Origin: Vanessa cardui
Taxonomy: Eukaryota; Arthropoda; Insecta; Lepidoptera; Nymphalidae
Length of the DNA: 64,000 nt
Reading direction: 5' to 3'
Assembly: GCF_905220365.1 (NCBI RefSeq)
Contig: NC_061128.1
Location: forward strand, 5,394,001-5,458,000
Positions within the stretch are counted from its first letter, which is position 1; each line of letters starts with the position of its first letter. The translations under genes and the position numbers were made by a program. A model generated the notes under the pieces. That model did not search any database. It was not told the origin of the DNA and worked only from the letters and a program-made list of their open reading frames with translations. Below are positions 1 to 11,300 of the stretch, piece after piece.

Positions 1-882
1 GTCGACACCAATTGAATCTGAACTTAAAGTTTTGTAGAAATTATCCAATTGCATATAGGACTGTATGCATCTATTGCATACTTCAGTGTTATCAGGATCC
101 ATATTTTTTATAATACAATCCATAGTATCATTAGACATTTTATAAAAGCGTATTGTATCATTTTTAAGCATTGGTTTTCCTTGTTTCCAATCAAAGCAAC
201 CTGAAAATGTATGAAATTGGTTACTATAACTTATATCAAGCACTATATTATAACATTAAAATACTGAAAATGTGGAATTCAAAAATAGCTTGTTTACCGA
301 GTAATGCTATAAAATTTTAATAGTGAAATAATATTTTATAAACAAATAATAATATGCTATGTTCATTGTGGAGGAAATCAATTGTAATAAATTGATAAAT
401 ACCATTACAGTTCCCTTTGTTCCACACGGATAGAATATTGTCATGATATTCTTGAACTGCATTTAATCTGTCTTGGGAAATAAATATAGACCTACAAGAT
501 GTTCCTTCTATCGTGGTGTTCAATAATTCTTGGTATTTATCTCGAAATGTCACGTATTTTTCGACACACCTTTCGCATAGGGTTATCGGTTTCGAATTTA
601 AAATTGAACACCAAGTAAAATTTGATGCTTGCTGGGAAAAATCTTGCAATATTTCATAACACTTTTCTGGATTAGGCTTAAATTGATTGTTTCCATTGTA
701 CTGTCTGAAAATAATACGTTATAAAGGAAAGCTACGATTTTTATTGATAAATTATATTATATTAACACAATTAGAGAGTGATAGTCTTACAATATTAAAT
801 CAGACTGCAATTTATTATATATTTGATAATCCGCTTTTAAAAAACTTAAAGGACAAAGAACAATAAACATATATTTCAACAT
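1..882 (-). CDS. Ostm1: OSTM1-like lysosomal membrane protein, 5' part (gene runs off the window)
   Basis: Three coding exons are visible: 882-791, 704-403 and 200-1, with GT/AG junctions and a continuous frame. The start at 882 gives a hydrophobic leader (MLKYMFIVLCPLSFLKA) that looks like a signal peptide. The luminal domain follows with family-typical motifs: FTWCSIL, a CERCV cysteine pair, an LLNTT segment, SQDRLNAV, and SVWNKGNCNG joined by splicing to CFDW. Exon 3 adds two further Cys motifs around VCNRCIQSY. In vertebrates OSTM1 is the heavily glycosylated beta subunit of the lysosomal Cl-/H+ exchanger ClC-7 and has one C-terminal membrane helix; that helix would lie beyond position 1. 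Function is inferred from the family. The gene is divergent to gdl/DGCR6, about 1.07 kb away between start codons. Confidence 0.85.
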
Positions 883-1950
883 TTTTACGATTTAAGCACT
901 ATAACAAAAAAAAGTATTGAAAAATTAGTTTTAAATCCTTGTTTTTATGCAATTGCAAAATAGAGCCATTGTTGTTTTGAACAATGTCAATGTCATAAAA
1001 AAATTTCGACTTTGACTTGACTTTTAAAAAATCGTCTTTTTTTGACACATTGCAGTCGATGTCGATTAATTGTAACCGACTCGGAACTCAAAATCATCGG
1101 TCAGTGGTAAATGTAGAAATCCCAAATTAGTACTTATAAACTTAAAAATACTTTTTTAACGTGTGTGAATTAGGTCGAATTAAATGCTAGCATATGCTAG
1201 AATTCAATTAAAAGAATTTTACTACATATTTATGGAATGTAAAACTTAAAAGAACTTAAAGATCGAGCTTCTAGTGCAGCTAGTCTGGCTGCATATCTGA
1301 AAATGTATCATAACTGAATGCTACTATCTAACAAAGATAGTAGTAATAGGCATTCTGTAAGTGATGTCGGAAGAAGTATCATTTGATGATAGATATATTA
1401 TTGGGGCTTAATTTCAAATAATATAGTTTTTGTTGTTATGAACTATTTGAATCCCCTCTGGGCTATCGGGTAGCATGTTAAATTTCGACTAAAACAAGTT
1501 TTTATTTTTCTGATTTTAGATCTGATGCTTTTCTCCAAACGTTAAGTTACAATATACGACCAAAAATGAAAATAAAAACCGTTAATATATTTTTTTAATT
1601 ACTATATTTATTCGTAAAAAAAATATATTGATGATTTTGGTAATAAAACTGATATGTACACTGCGATTCGCATAAAGCTATTAATATATATACTAATCCT
1701 AAAACATTATTAATCTAAAACTAAATACACGTTTTGGAACAACAAGTAAACATATTTATTGACAAATGACAAGTGCCAAAACTCAAGAGACATCGACTAT
1801 CAAAATCAAAATAAACACATATTTACATTTAAATAATAAAACCTTATATTGAATAGGAACTTCTATATTAAAGAAATGAAATACTATAATTAGCTTATGA
1901 CAATAAAGTTAAATTTTAATTTATTTTTAATGTAAGAGTTGAAAACGAAA
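883..1950. promoter_or_regulatory. Divergent intergenic region between the OSTM1-like gene and gdl
   Basis: This is 1.07 kb of AT-rich DNA between two start codons that point away from each other. It must hold both promoters and 5' leaders, but I see no clear TATA box, tandem repeat or recognisable transposon. Its only function visible here is inferred from position. Confidence 0.4.
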
Positions 1951-3067
1951 ATGGAAACACCGGAACAAACTCCTGAAATTTTGCAAAGAAAACTTTACTT
2001 TTTGTTAGAACAATTACAAGATATGGCTAGAGAATTACCACCGTAAGTTTGCTACATCTCTTTTCACTCTCTATATACATTATAGTGTATTGTGTATGTA
2101 TATATTTTATATATGTATCTTTTCTTTTTTTTTCAGAAAATATCAAATGAGAGTGCCCATTGAGCTGCTGTCGGGATTAGCAAATTGTCTTTTAAATGAT
2201 ACAGTCTTCGAAATAGTGAAAGGATTAATGGAAATACAACATGTTACAGAAAAACATTTATTTCAACAAAGACTTCAAATTATTAATAATCATACATGTA
2301 ATGTATTTTTTTTTATTTTAAATGTCATAATAATCTATGAGATATTTTTAATGAATATTTGTTTTTTTTTTCAGTGGAAATTCAAGAAATGATCAACACA
2401 ACACCTAATGCATCACAGCAAGAAATTAAGAGAAATGTGTTATTGAAAAGACATAAAGAAGAATTGAAGCAAACTGACATGAAATTAGTTATACAATTGG
2501 ATCAAAAAGTAAATAACTATAAGATTTTTATGTTAATCAATTTCATTTAACTGAAATAGTGACACTGTAACTCGATATTTCTTAAGGGGACATTGCTGTA
2601 GTAGATGAAATTCTATTAAAAGAAATCATAGTCTCTCAAATATCTCAGTTTCATATAAAACAAAATTCATGTTGCATGTTTTAACAAAATCATATGAAAT
2701 TGAATAATAATGTAACTAAAGTAAAGTTAATGTATTTAGAAGATTTATTAATTTATTTAGGTGGTAATTAAAGATTTAAAATAGAACCAAGTGCCGCATA
2801 AAGCAAACTTAATTTTTATACTTAAAACTCATCTCGTATCCTAAAATGTTGAAACTAAATTTATGATATTCCATAGAATGTAAAATTGAAAACTCATTTA
2901 TAAAATAAATTTATTTTAAATTTTTGTTGCAGGTAAGCGATCAGCAAGATACATTAGAAAAGGCAGGAGTTCCTGGCTTTTATGTAACTAATAAACCTAT
3001 TGAAATTAAAGTACAAATGTACCTATTAGATTTTATTTTAAGATTAAGTAAGATGGATATACCGTAA
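1951..3067 (+). CDS. gdl: Gonadal (gdl) / DGCR6 family protein, complete
   Basis: Four exons (1951-2042, 2137-2297, 2375-2508, 2933-3067) join in frame to 173 residues. The family signature is clear: a helical N-terminus (YFLLEQLQDMARELP), then LLNDTVFEIVKGLMEIQH followed by VTEKHLFQQRLQ, a lysine/glutamate-rich coiled region, and the near-invariant block VSDQQDTLEKAGVPGFYVT. This matches human DGCR6 (about 220 residues) and Drosophila gonadal; the insect form lacks the extended human C-terminus. The molecular function of the family is poorly defined. An AATAAA signal lies at 3083-3088, 16 bp after the stop, so the 3' UTR is probably very short. The gene is divergent to the OSTM1-like gene. 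Confidence 0.93.
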
Positions 3068-3370
3068 TTATAATAATATATCAATAAACAAAATATAAAT
3101 TATTAAGAGGAGACAATTTTGTTTATTTGTTAAATTATTGTCCTTCATGTTATACTTACTACTTCATATATATCTGGTAACTATCCGGTGTCCAGCCTAT
3201 ATATGCATCAGACGAAAACCAATCAAGTAAGTTATCAATCCACAACTTATTACAAAAGTAGAAATATGAGCCGACGTGGATTAAAATGTTACATCTTATT
3301 ACGCTACGTTAATTATTTATATATAACATTAACAACAAAAGTAAAAGTTATTCCGAAAAAAAACAATAAA

Positions 3371-3602
3371 TAAATAAATATGAGACAACATCACATACAT
3401 TACTCTAATCCCAATGTAAGTAGCTAAAGCACTTGTGTTATGGAAAATCAGAAGTAACGAAGGTAGCACAAACACCCAGACCCAAGACAACATAGAAAAC
3501 TTATGGTAATCTACATCGACTCGGCCGGGAATCGAACCCGGGACCTCAGAGTGGCGTACCCATGAAAACCGGTGTACACACCACTCGACCACGGAGGTCG
3601 TC
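3371..3602 (-). mobile_element. tRNA-headed SINE, family 1, copy A
   Basis: Read on the minus strand it begins with a tRNA-like head containing an A box (TGGTCGAGTGG) and a B box (GGTTCGATTCC), and ends in an (AAATA)-type tail. The 10-bp sequence AAACAATAAA occurs at both borders (3361-3370 and 3603-3612) as a target-site duplication. Two further copies lie at 9933-10206 (plus) and about 48275-48510 (minus). Confidence 0.9.
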
Positions 3603-3839
3603 AAACAATAAAAAAGCAACTTAAAAACATTGAAATATCTTCATATTTCAAGAATTATTGTGCGCATTTTTAAAATAATTAAATGAGAGAAAAACAAACC
3701 AATATTACTGAAAACTCTATTGTTTCTTTTTCACGCATGGCTAGCCCTTAGCAAAGACACCTTACATAAATATTACTTTAAAGATATGGGGAATTATAAA
3801 GTTTCTCAAACCCTAAAAACTAACATTTAATCTCTAATA

Positions 3840-3936
3840 ATATATCTCATATGATGTCAAATTAGGTCGTTATACATTATGGCCTTCAGAATTCAATACA
3901 ATTTTATATATCGCATATTCTAGAATTAGGCATCGT
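3840..3936 (-). pseudogene. Decayed LINE reverse transcriptase, downstream piece (split by piggyBac)
   Basis: On the minus strand the sequence next to the piggyBac border reads RCLILEYAI in one frame, resembling the 'VRxxLEYAxxVW' motif that follows the fingers/palm region in Jockey/CR1-type reverse transcriptases. It continues the open text seen on the other side of the transposon at 5587-6215. Stops follow quickly, so this is a relic. Confidence 0.5.
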
Positions 3937-3940
3937 TTAA

Positions 3941-5586
3941 CACTAGAAAGTCGGGAAAATCTATCTACCTACAAAGACGGCAACCGGTCAAATGACTCCT
4001 CCATTATTTTTATTTTATTTTAACTGTTAATACTGATAACTGTAGTAATAAAACAGGTTTTCATGTATGATTATTTATTATATTTATAGACATATTTTAC
4101 ATTTAAACTTTTTGTTTACATTACAAATGCCACAAAGTGGCTTTTTACAAATGTCGCAGACTTTATTAGTTTTATTTTTGCACTTTTGTACATAACATTC
4201 CCGCCTTTTCCGAGTTTCCGGATTTTGAATAGAAGATCGAGAAGTAGATGGTGTAGACTCTTTAGGCAATTCTTGGGTTCCAGAAAGTTCGGCATCGATT
4301 TTTACTTTGCCGCAAAGTTCACTAGCTAACTCAGTATGAAATTTCTTCTTATGTTAATACCTGACATTTTTTTATACAAAATGAAAGAATTTATCCCTGC
4401 TAGGTCTAGTTTATTGAAAAAAACCTGTAAGGGCCACCTTCCACACCACCACACTATATTTTTTTGCCATCTGGTCAGCCACATCCACGCCGTACTTGGT
4501 AGCATTGTAAAAAGTCACAGTTTCTGGTTTTTTCTTAGGGTGATTGAAGTCTATTTCAAAATTATTAGGTAACGTGCTAAGCAATAACACGTTTTTGTTT
4601 CGTTTTCCTTGATAAATTGTGAGTGTACATCTATCAGATTTCATCAAATACCGATAAAACTTTCCAGCTGTTCCAAAGTTAGTATCCAATTGTTGTGGCC
4701 TAGTTGCCTATTAGCTTATTCTTGAGTACATTTCTGAGTATGTCTCAATATAGATTCATCAATCACAAGCCTCCACGAATCCAATATAATTCCAGTGAAA
4801 TTTCTTCTTGCATATGAAGTAGGCCCTGCTTGCTCAGTTATTATATTGTGCCGTGCTCGGCGACCACTTTGAGTTGACTCCACTTGAAATGACCAAGACG
4901 TACCGTCGGTAGCGGTGATAAGACCTTGAAGCTCAGAATCATCTGAACTATGACTCCTGCCCCGGCCTCGACCACGGCCTCGACCACGAGCACCGCCACG
5001 ACCATCGCCACGAGAACTCGAACTGTGAACGTTTTGTAAAGTTGCAAGAGGTACCTGATCTTCCAAGTCACTTTCTTCCGAAGAGGAACTCGAACTGAAT
5101 TGTGGTACCGCACATTCATCGTCACTATCGCGTTCTGCACTCTCGGAGCCACAATCCGATTCATCTTCACGAATATTTTGCAAGATTGAAATTATTTCTT
5201 TATCCTGAAGCCTTCGAGACATTTTTCACAAATGACTTACAATAATTTCGACTAAATTCACGGGCAGTCGAAACAATACTAACTTTTTTGACTTACAAAC
5301 CACAAACAACTGATAAGCGTACCTAATTTATGTTCTACCCTCTCATATTACAATTTTAACCATTTATCGGATCCCAGCCGTCAAATGACTGCCACCGTCT
5401 TTGTCGGTATATCAAGATTTTAAATAATAAACTAAAGAGATGTGAGTTATTTTCATACATAGTGCCACTTAACTACTAATATTATTAAAAATCACAAAAT
5501 TTCAATACGTTAAGTCAAATGGTTTTTCAGTTAATCAACATTTAAATTAAAATTGCAGTCAAATGACTGCTCCCGTCTTTCTAGTG
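3941..5586 (-). mobile_element. piggyBac-superfamily DNA transposon, internally deleted
   Basis: The element is flanked by TTAA on both sides (3937-3940 and 5587-5590), the hallmark piggyBac target duplication. Its ends form terminal inverted repeats: left CACTAGAAAGTCGGGA, right (reverse complement) CACTAGAAAGACGGGA, one mismatch in 16. A subterminal motif (GTCAAATGACT) recurs near 3990, 5380 and 5560. The coding relic between 4084 and 5222 is on the minus strand. The length, about 1.65 kb, is below the roughly 2.4 kb usual for autonomous members. Confidence 0.93.
4084..5222 (-). pseudogene. piggyBac transposase relic
   Basis: Three recognisable pieces remain. The first (5222-4716, 168 codons) has the acidic/serine-rich N-terminus, an Arg-Gly run, and the GTSWSF, GRRARHNI and GPTSYARR motifs that precede the catalytic domain. 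The second (4689-4411) carries LLLSTLPNN and YNATKYGVDVADQM, the end of the DDE domain with the last catalytic aspartate region. The third (4269-4084) is the C-terminal cysteine-rich zinc finger (CDICKKPLCGICN). The segment that should contain the first two catalytic aspartates is missing near 4690-4715, and stops separate the pieces. The protein cannot be catalytic, but the element could have been moved in trans. Confidence 0.9.
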
Positions 5587-5590
5587 TTAA

Positions 5591-6215
5591 GATAATGAGA
5601 GTTGAATTGTTGCATAATTCCCTAACACGTAAAACTCTTAAGATAAAACCAAGCATGTGGGATGCCTTACTCACGGTATGACCATCATGCGTACTGAACG
5701 TGAAATTATTATCAAGATACACCCAAGTCTCTCACCTCGGTAACCCTATTAATTATTTTTTTAAGAGAAATTGTTATTATATTCCATTTCTTTGTACTGA
5801 GAGAGACCATTATTGACACAGAATTTACATTAATCATCAAGATTATTTTGTTATAATAAACAATCATCGGTTTAATTATCCTTTTAAAAATAATCATGCG
5901 TCATCAATTATAAACATCGCGTACAGCAATATTTGAGCATTTTCAAATGTTAAAATTATTTTATATATAACTGGATTAAAAAGAAGAGGACCGTGGTAAG
6001 ACCCTTGAGGAACACCAGATGTAAAGACAAATGAGGAACAACACCTTTATTTGTAATTACTTGACTTCGATCTCTTAAAAAATCAACCATCACCAATAAC
6101 ATTTCGCCGAGTATACCGAATCCATGAAGTCTACGTATAAGTATATCATAACTTATAACCTAAGGTATGCGAAATCTAGTCAAATGCTTTAAAGAAGTCG
6201 GTATACATGAAGACG
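5591..6215 (-). pseudogene. Decayed LINE reverse transcriptase (Jockey/CR1-like), upstream piece
   Basis: The minus strand contains ordered RT motifs in broken frames: VYTDFFKAFD near 6200, SGVPQGS followed by GPLLFN near 6000, a degenerate YADD position near 5910, VTEVRDLGV near 5720 and the FTFSTHDGHTVSKASHMLGF block near 5660. This order matches insect non-LTR reverse transcriptases. Frameshifts and stops make it a relic. The text stops at the piggyBac TTAA and resumes at 3936. Confidence 0.75.
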
Positions 6216-8320
6216 AATTTCTCACTGTGGTATTTAATTTAGAGTGACACTTTTTTATTGTATTTTATTTCACATCTCGTTCATTATTATATACCACTGT
6301 TTGGTTAACTAATAAACATTTTTTTTTATGTATAATAATATGTTTTTTTTTTCTCGAACTTAACCAGAGGATCAATAAAAATTGAAAACTTATTTTATAT
6401 TAAAAACTTGTTTCATATTTCAAGTTATAATTTCAAAACCACATTATTTTTATATAATAAAATAAAACAAATGATTGCCTGAAAAGGATTTAATAAAAAT
6501 GTTTATACATAACAATAATAAACAAGGTACTTGCACATAGTATCTATTAACGAACACTCAATGTATCTACATTGCCCAATATAACAATAATTTAAAAAAA
6601 TACACGAGAGCCTCCAAAGAACGAAAAGCATAATTTAGATTTAGAATATACTGAATAAAATAAATTAATAAAAGATAGCTAAGTACAACAAAAACTGAGA
6701 CAATTTTGTATACAATTTCTTGATAGCTTAGTTTAGCAGTTTTTATAAAATTATACTTTATCAAAACACAACAATGAATTCTAATAATGATTAAATAAAT
6801 CTAATATCACACACAGAAAACATTGCACACAAACATAATAACATCAAGTGCTTGAGACAAGTTATATACTGGGTATGTTCGTTTACATCGTTTTAAAACA
6901 TTATAAAAACCTGATGAAAATAATAAGGTATAAAATATAGTGTCTACAAACTATTTAATAGGTTTTGTTTCTTATATTACAGGACTATTATTCGAAACCG
7001 TCACCTTTATTCTGTACCTATTCTATGTTAATTATAAAAATAAGTTTTTATTGCTTGTTTGTTTTTATAAAAAAAAAAAAAAATTCTTTAAAAAATACAG
7101 GACTTACTCAAACGGTAGTGTTACTTTAACATCATAATAACTATAAACGTTCGTTAAAAAAAATGGTTGCGCGACGTTATTTTCTGTTACGTACTTGCGA
7201 AAATGTGCGCCTATAGAAATACACCTCATCTTTTCAATATATAGTTGAAAAATTTAACAAAGATATTAAATAAGAAGTTTTGTTTATATGAAAAGTATTT
7301 TTTAATTACTTAATTCTTAGTATACATTAAATTAGGATATCAGAACTAAATGCAAATATATAAAATCAATAAAAAGCTCAATGAACTATGTTTGTGCGTG
7401 TTGAGTGACCTGACCTGAATATGCAAGACAATATTGACATTGCATCATATTGTTACGATAATCATATTTAAAATTTTAATCCATTTTTATTTACTTTTAC
7501 GTTCAATATGTAGCCGAATAAATTTTAAGGGCCGTTAGTTTATATAAATTGAAGAAAAATTGTACATTGACGAAAAATTTGCAACGAAATATATTCTTTT
7601 TTAAATTGTTAGTCAATTTCAGTTGTAAATGAAAAGACCTATACATTTTTTTTTTATAAACTAGCGAAACTTTATGCGATTTTTAATTGAAAAATTTGTC
7701 TAATTTACAAACCATTTAAATTTAGTATAAACTAACGACCCTAACAATTTTACCTTCGACATGTATATACCAACCATAGACAATGTTAACACAAGAAATA
7801 TCGTCAATAGGCTGTCAAACATAAGATCTAAAATGTTTTCTCCCAAACATAAGAAATATAAAAAATTGAACCAAAACAGTCTTATTTCATAAAATTTAGG
7901 GTCAAAGATTTGTCAAAATGATAAGGCTAAGACTACATATATTATAAGGCTTTCTAAATTGAATGCTTGTTTTTTTTTATAGTAGTAACAACAGATAATA
8001 AACAAAAGTCATTACATATACATTATTATGTAAATAAAACAAATTTCAAGTCATAAAAAGTTTTTGTGTACCGTCATTGTAAAATCTAACAATGTTTAAT
8101 TTCGTTAAATACTTCATTTTAAAAATATAATTATCTCAGTAATTTGTCGAAATGATTTTTACAATCATCTCGAACTACGACGTACTTCAGTTAGTTACAT
8201 TTAGTAAAATAAACCGAACACACTTTTTTTCTAAAATAACATTTTTTTACAATACTGTTTTTTTACAGTTATCTATAATTTTTCGCCGGCAATGTCATTT
8301 AAAAAATAATGTTTAATTTA
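6216..8320. other. AT-rich non-coding region, including the likely AGPAT 3' UTR
   Basis: I find no protein-like open frame or RNA gene here. Homopolymer runs and simple AT sequence dominate. The part nearest 8320 is probably the 3' UTR of the minus-strand acyltransferase gene. Confidence 0.4.
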
Positions 8321-11300
8321 CTACTTTGTCTCTGTACCATATGACGATCCTTGGCTGATTTTGGACATTCCTATAGACTTTTGAAGTAGAATATAGACTG
8401 AAATATAAAAAAAATATGTTACAATATGTATACAACTATTTGTTTCCCCCACCCTTACTCGCATTTTAAGGTTCTGACGTCATGTGTTAGGTATGAAATA
8501 GAAAACCTTTGCCATTCTTTGAGTATGGGATAGATTTTTAATTACTCTGTTACATGTCATAATATTTTTTAAATTAAGAACTATGTGTAGTGAATAATAT
8601 ATTCAAAATCAAAATCAAAATAAACTTTATTCAAGTAGGCTTTTATAAACACTTTTGAATCGTCATTTTACAATTAAGTGAAGCTACCATTAAATACAAA
8701 TTGTGATTTTATTATAATGCTTCTTTAATTTGTATCAGTAATTCGGCTATCTAATGTATATATGTATTTTTTCATTCAAATCGTGATAATAGGTATTATG
8801 GATTGATATGTTAAAAAAATGTCTTCAGCTTTTTGTATAAGAAAACATACCATTAGTCAATACAACGGACAGAAATTAAATTCATAAAGGTTTACCATAA
8901 ATCATTTCTTAATAAGATAGGCAGATCTAATCCAAATCTCTATTATCTATAATGTAAATGTAAAGGAATGACTATCTTACATTTCAAGTCCATTAGACAG
9001 ATAGTTTCCAAGATCTTTCAAATAAAGTTATTTAAGCTGTACTTACATGCCGCGAGAATCGCTCCTCCGATGGAGAAATAGAGAAGTTTCCCGCTAAATA
9101 GGAGTCCGAGTAGGTAGTAGAGCATCGGGGTGAGAGTTAAAGCGGCCCATCCCAGCGTGTTCACGAGTGAATAGATACGTTTAGGCCGTTGGAACGGTTC
9201 CACTCTCTCTACCCCGGATTCGAGGAAGAAATCGCCAGTATTGACGAATGAATCTTGCATTTTATCCTATAAACATATCAATTATTCATTTGTTATTATT
9301 GCAATGTAAAAAACAAAAAACATGAGAAAATTTTGACATCAAATTAGTCAAATCTAGATAATTATTTGATGTTTATTGAACTAATTATAAATAAATAATA
9401 AATTTAGCGATTCATGTTGTCTTAAATTTTCGCGATTATTACACATTGAAATAAAACTAGTTATAACGGATTTGAATCGCGTATATTAATTATTTTTGAC
9501 ATCCCGACGTTTCGAGCACTTTACAGCGTTCGTGGTCACGGGTCTACCCGTTATAACTAGTTTTATTACAAAATTTAGCGATTTTCCGGTCGCATGTGTA
9601 GACCTGTCATTTCTGTGTTCCTGCTTATACATTGAAGAAAACTATCACGATTTTAGTGTATAGTTAAGACGACGAAGCAGATTCACTTTCGGCTGTATAA
9701 TATAATATTAATAAAGTTAAGGATGTTTTGTTTTATATTACCTTTATAACGAAAATGTCGTGTAGCCATTTAGCGGCTTCAGCCTCATCTTTCGGAATAT
9801 TCTCGACGGGTATTCTCTCGATATACAGATGCGCATGAACCGGCTTGCCATACAACATGCTGGTTAAGGTAGGTGGAACCTTTGACGAAAAAAAATCGCA
9901 TTTCATTAATAAATTCAAAATTAATAAATTCACGACCTCCGTGGTCGAGTGGTGTGTACACCAGTGTTCATGAGTACGCCACTCCGAGGTCCTGGGTTCG
10001 ATTCCCGGCTGAGTCAATGTAGATTATCATTAGTTTTCTATGTTATCTTGGGTCTGGGTGTTTGTGGTACCGTTTGTGGTACCTATGGAAAATCAAAAGT
10101 AACGTCTGATTTTCCATAACACAAGTGCTTTATCTACTTACATTACTTTACTTTTACTTTACTTTACATTATTACGTATGTGATATGTCTCATATTTATA
10201 TTTATTTATTTATTTATAAATACATACATTTTAGTATTATTTTCATTGGACTTACTTTGCTATCCTTCTCAAAGGCTAGCTGTATGTTATAGATGGCGGG
10301 TATCTTGCCTCTGAAGTATTCCAGGCTGGTCGTAAAGCCTCTAGTGCGAGGCGTCAAGTGATGTTTGAGAAGTGGCAGGTTCTTTTCTTTGGCAAATTTA
10401 AGCGACGCTTCATGTTTTTTATCTGTGAACCGGGTTCCTTCCGGTGTCAACAGTAGCTGGAATATTTTTTAATTAATTAATCATCCGAATTTTTATGGTT
10501 TCCTAGTCAGTAATGTTAGCATACATCGTCTATACTTGGAAACTTAAGATGTTATGTCCCTTATGGCTGTAGTTATAGTACGACACAACTTAAATGTCGC
10601 ATCGGCAAAATTCGTAAAACCGATCACATCCGAATTGAGTACGCTATACCAAATTATCAATATTTATTTCTCATGCGAATATGATCTTTACACAAACGTA
10701 ATAACTTGTAATATCATATGACCGAATATATTCGTCAATTTGACTCGTGGATTTACATGCACTTGCTTTCTCTGACGGGTGAATCTATAGCGACGAATGG
10801 CGCGATAGGGAGCTATTTCTATTGGTTGTGTAAATCGGCAGTAATCGGTTTAAATTTCATTCCATTGCATTTTCCGATGCTACATCTAATTTGTGTCCTA
10901 CTACACCTCTCTTGTATCTCTTTCGTCTACAAGCTTCGTCCGTTCTGTGTGACAACTCTCAATTATTACTATTGCTATTCTATTATTATACTATTTGTAT
11001 GGGACAAATATTACTTTGTCATTGATCACAGTAAAGTCACGATGTACAATATCATACATTTATATTGATTACTTATGTCACTTCCATATTCATATTATAA
11101 CATTGAATGTGTATGGAATATTAATAATAAAATATAACGTTTGGGATTTGTGTGTAAAATATTATTGTTATCGTTTAATTAAATTATGTTATCATCTACA
11201 TATATGTACATATATAACTATAGGAATCCAAACTCAAGTAACGTCCTTTTGTAATGTCTAACTGAAGAACTACTTAATTAATATACTTAAAAGGGGTGTA

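Noticed and set aside
3371..3602. A genuine tRNA gene at the SINE head
   Set aside because: A and B boxes are present but the cloverleaf is imperfect, and the unit has a body, tail and target duplications, so it is a SINE.
10718..11261. Hydrophobic frames of 116 and 88 codons in AGPAT intron 3
   Set aside because: Compositional frames in AT-rich intron sequence without family motifs.
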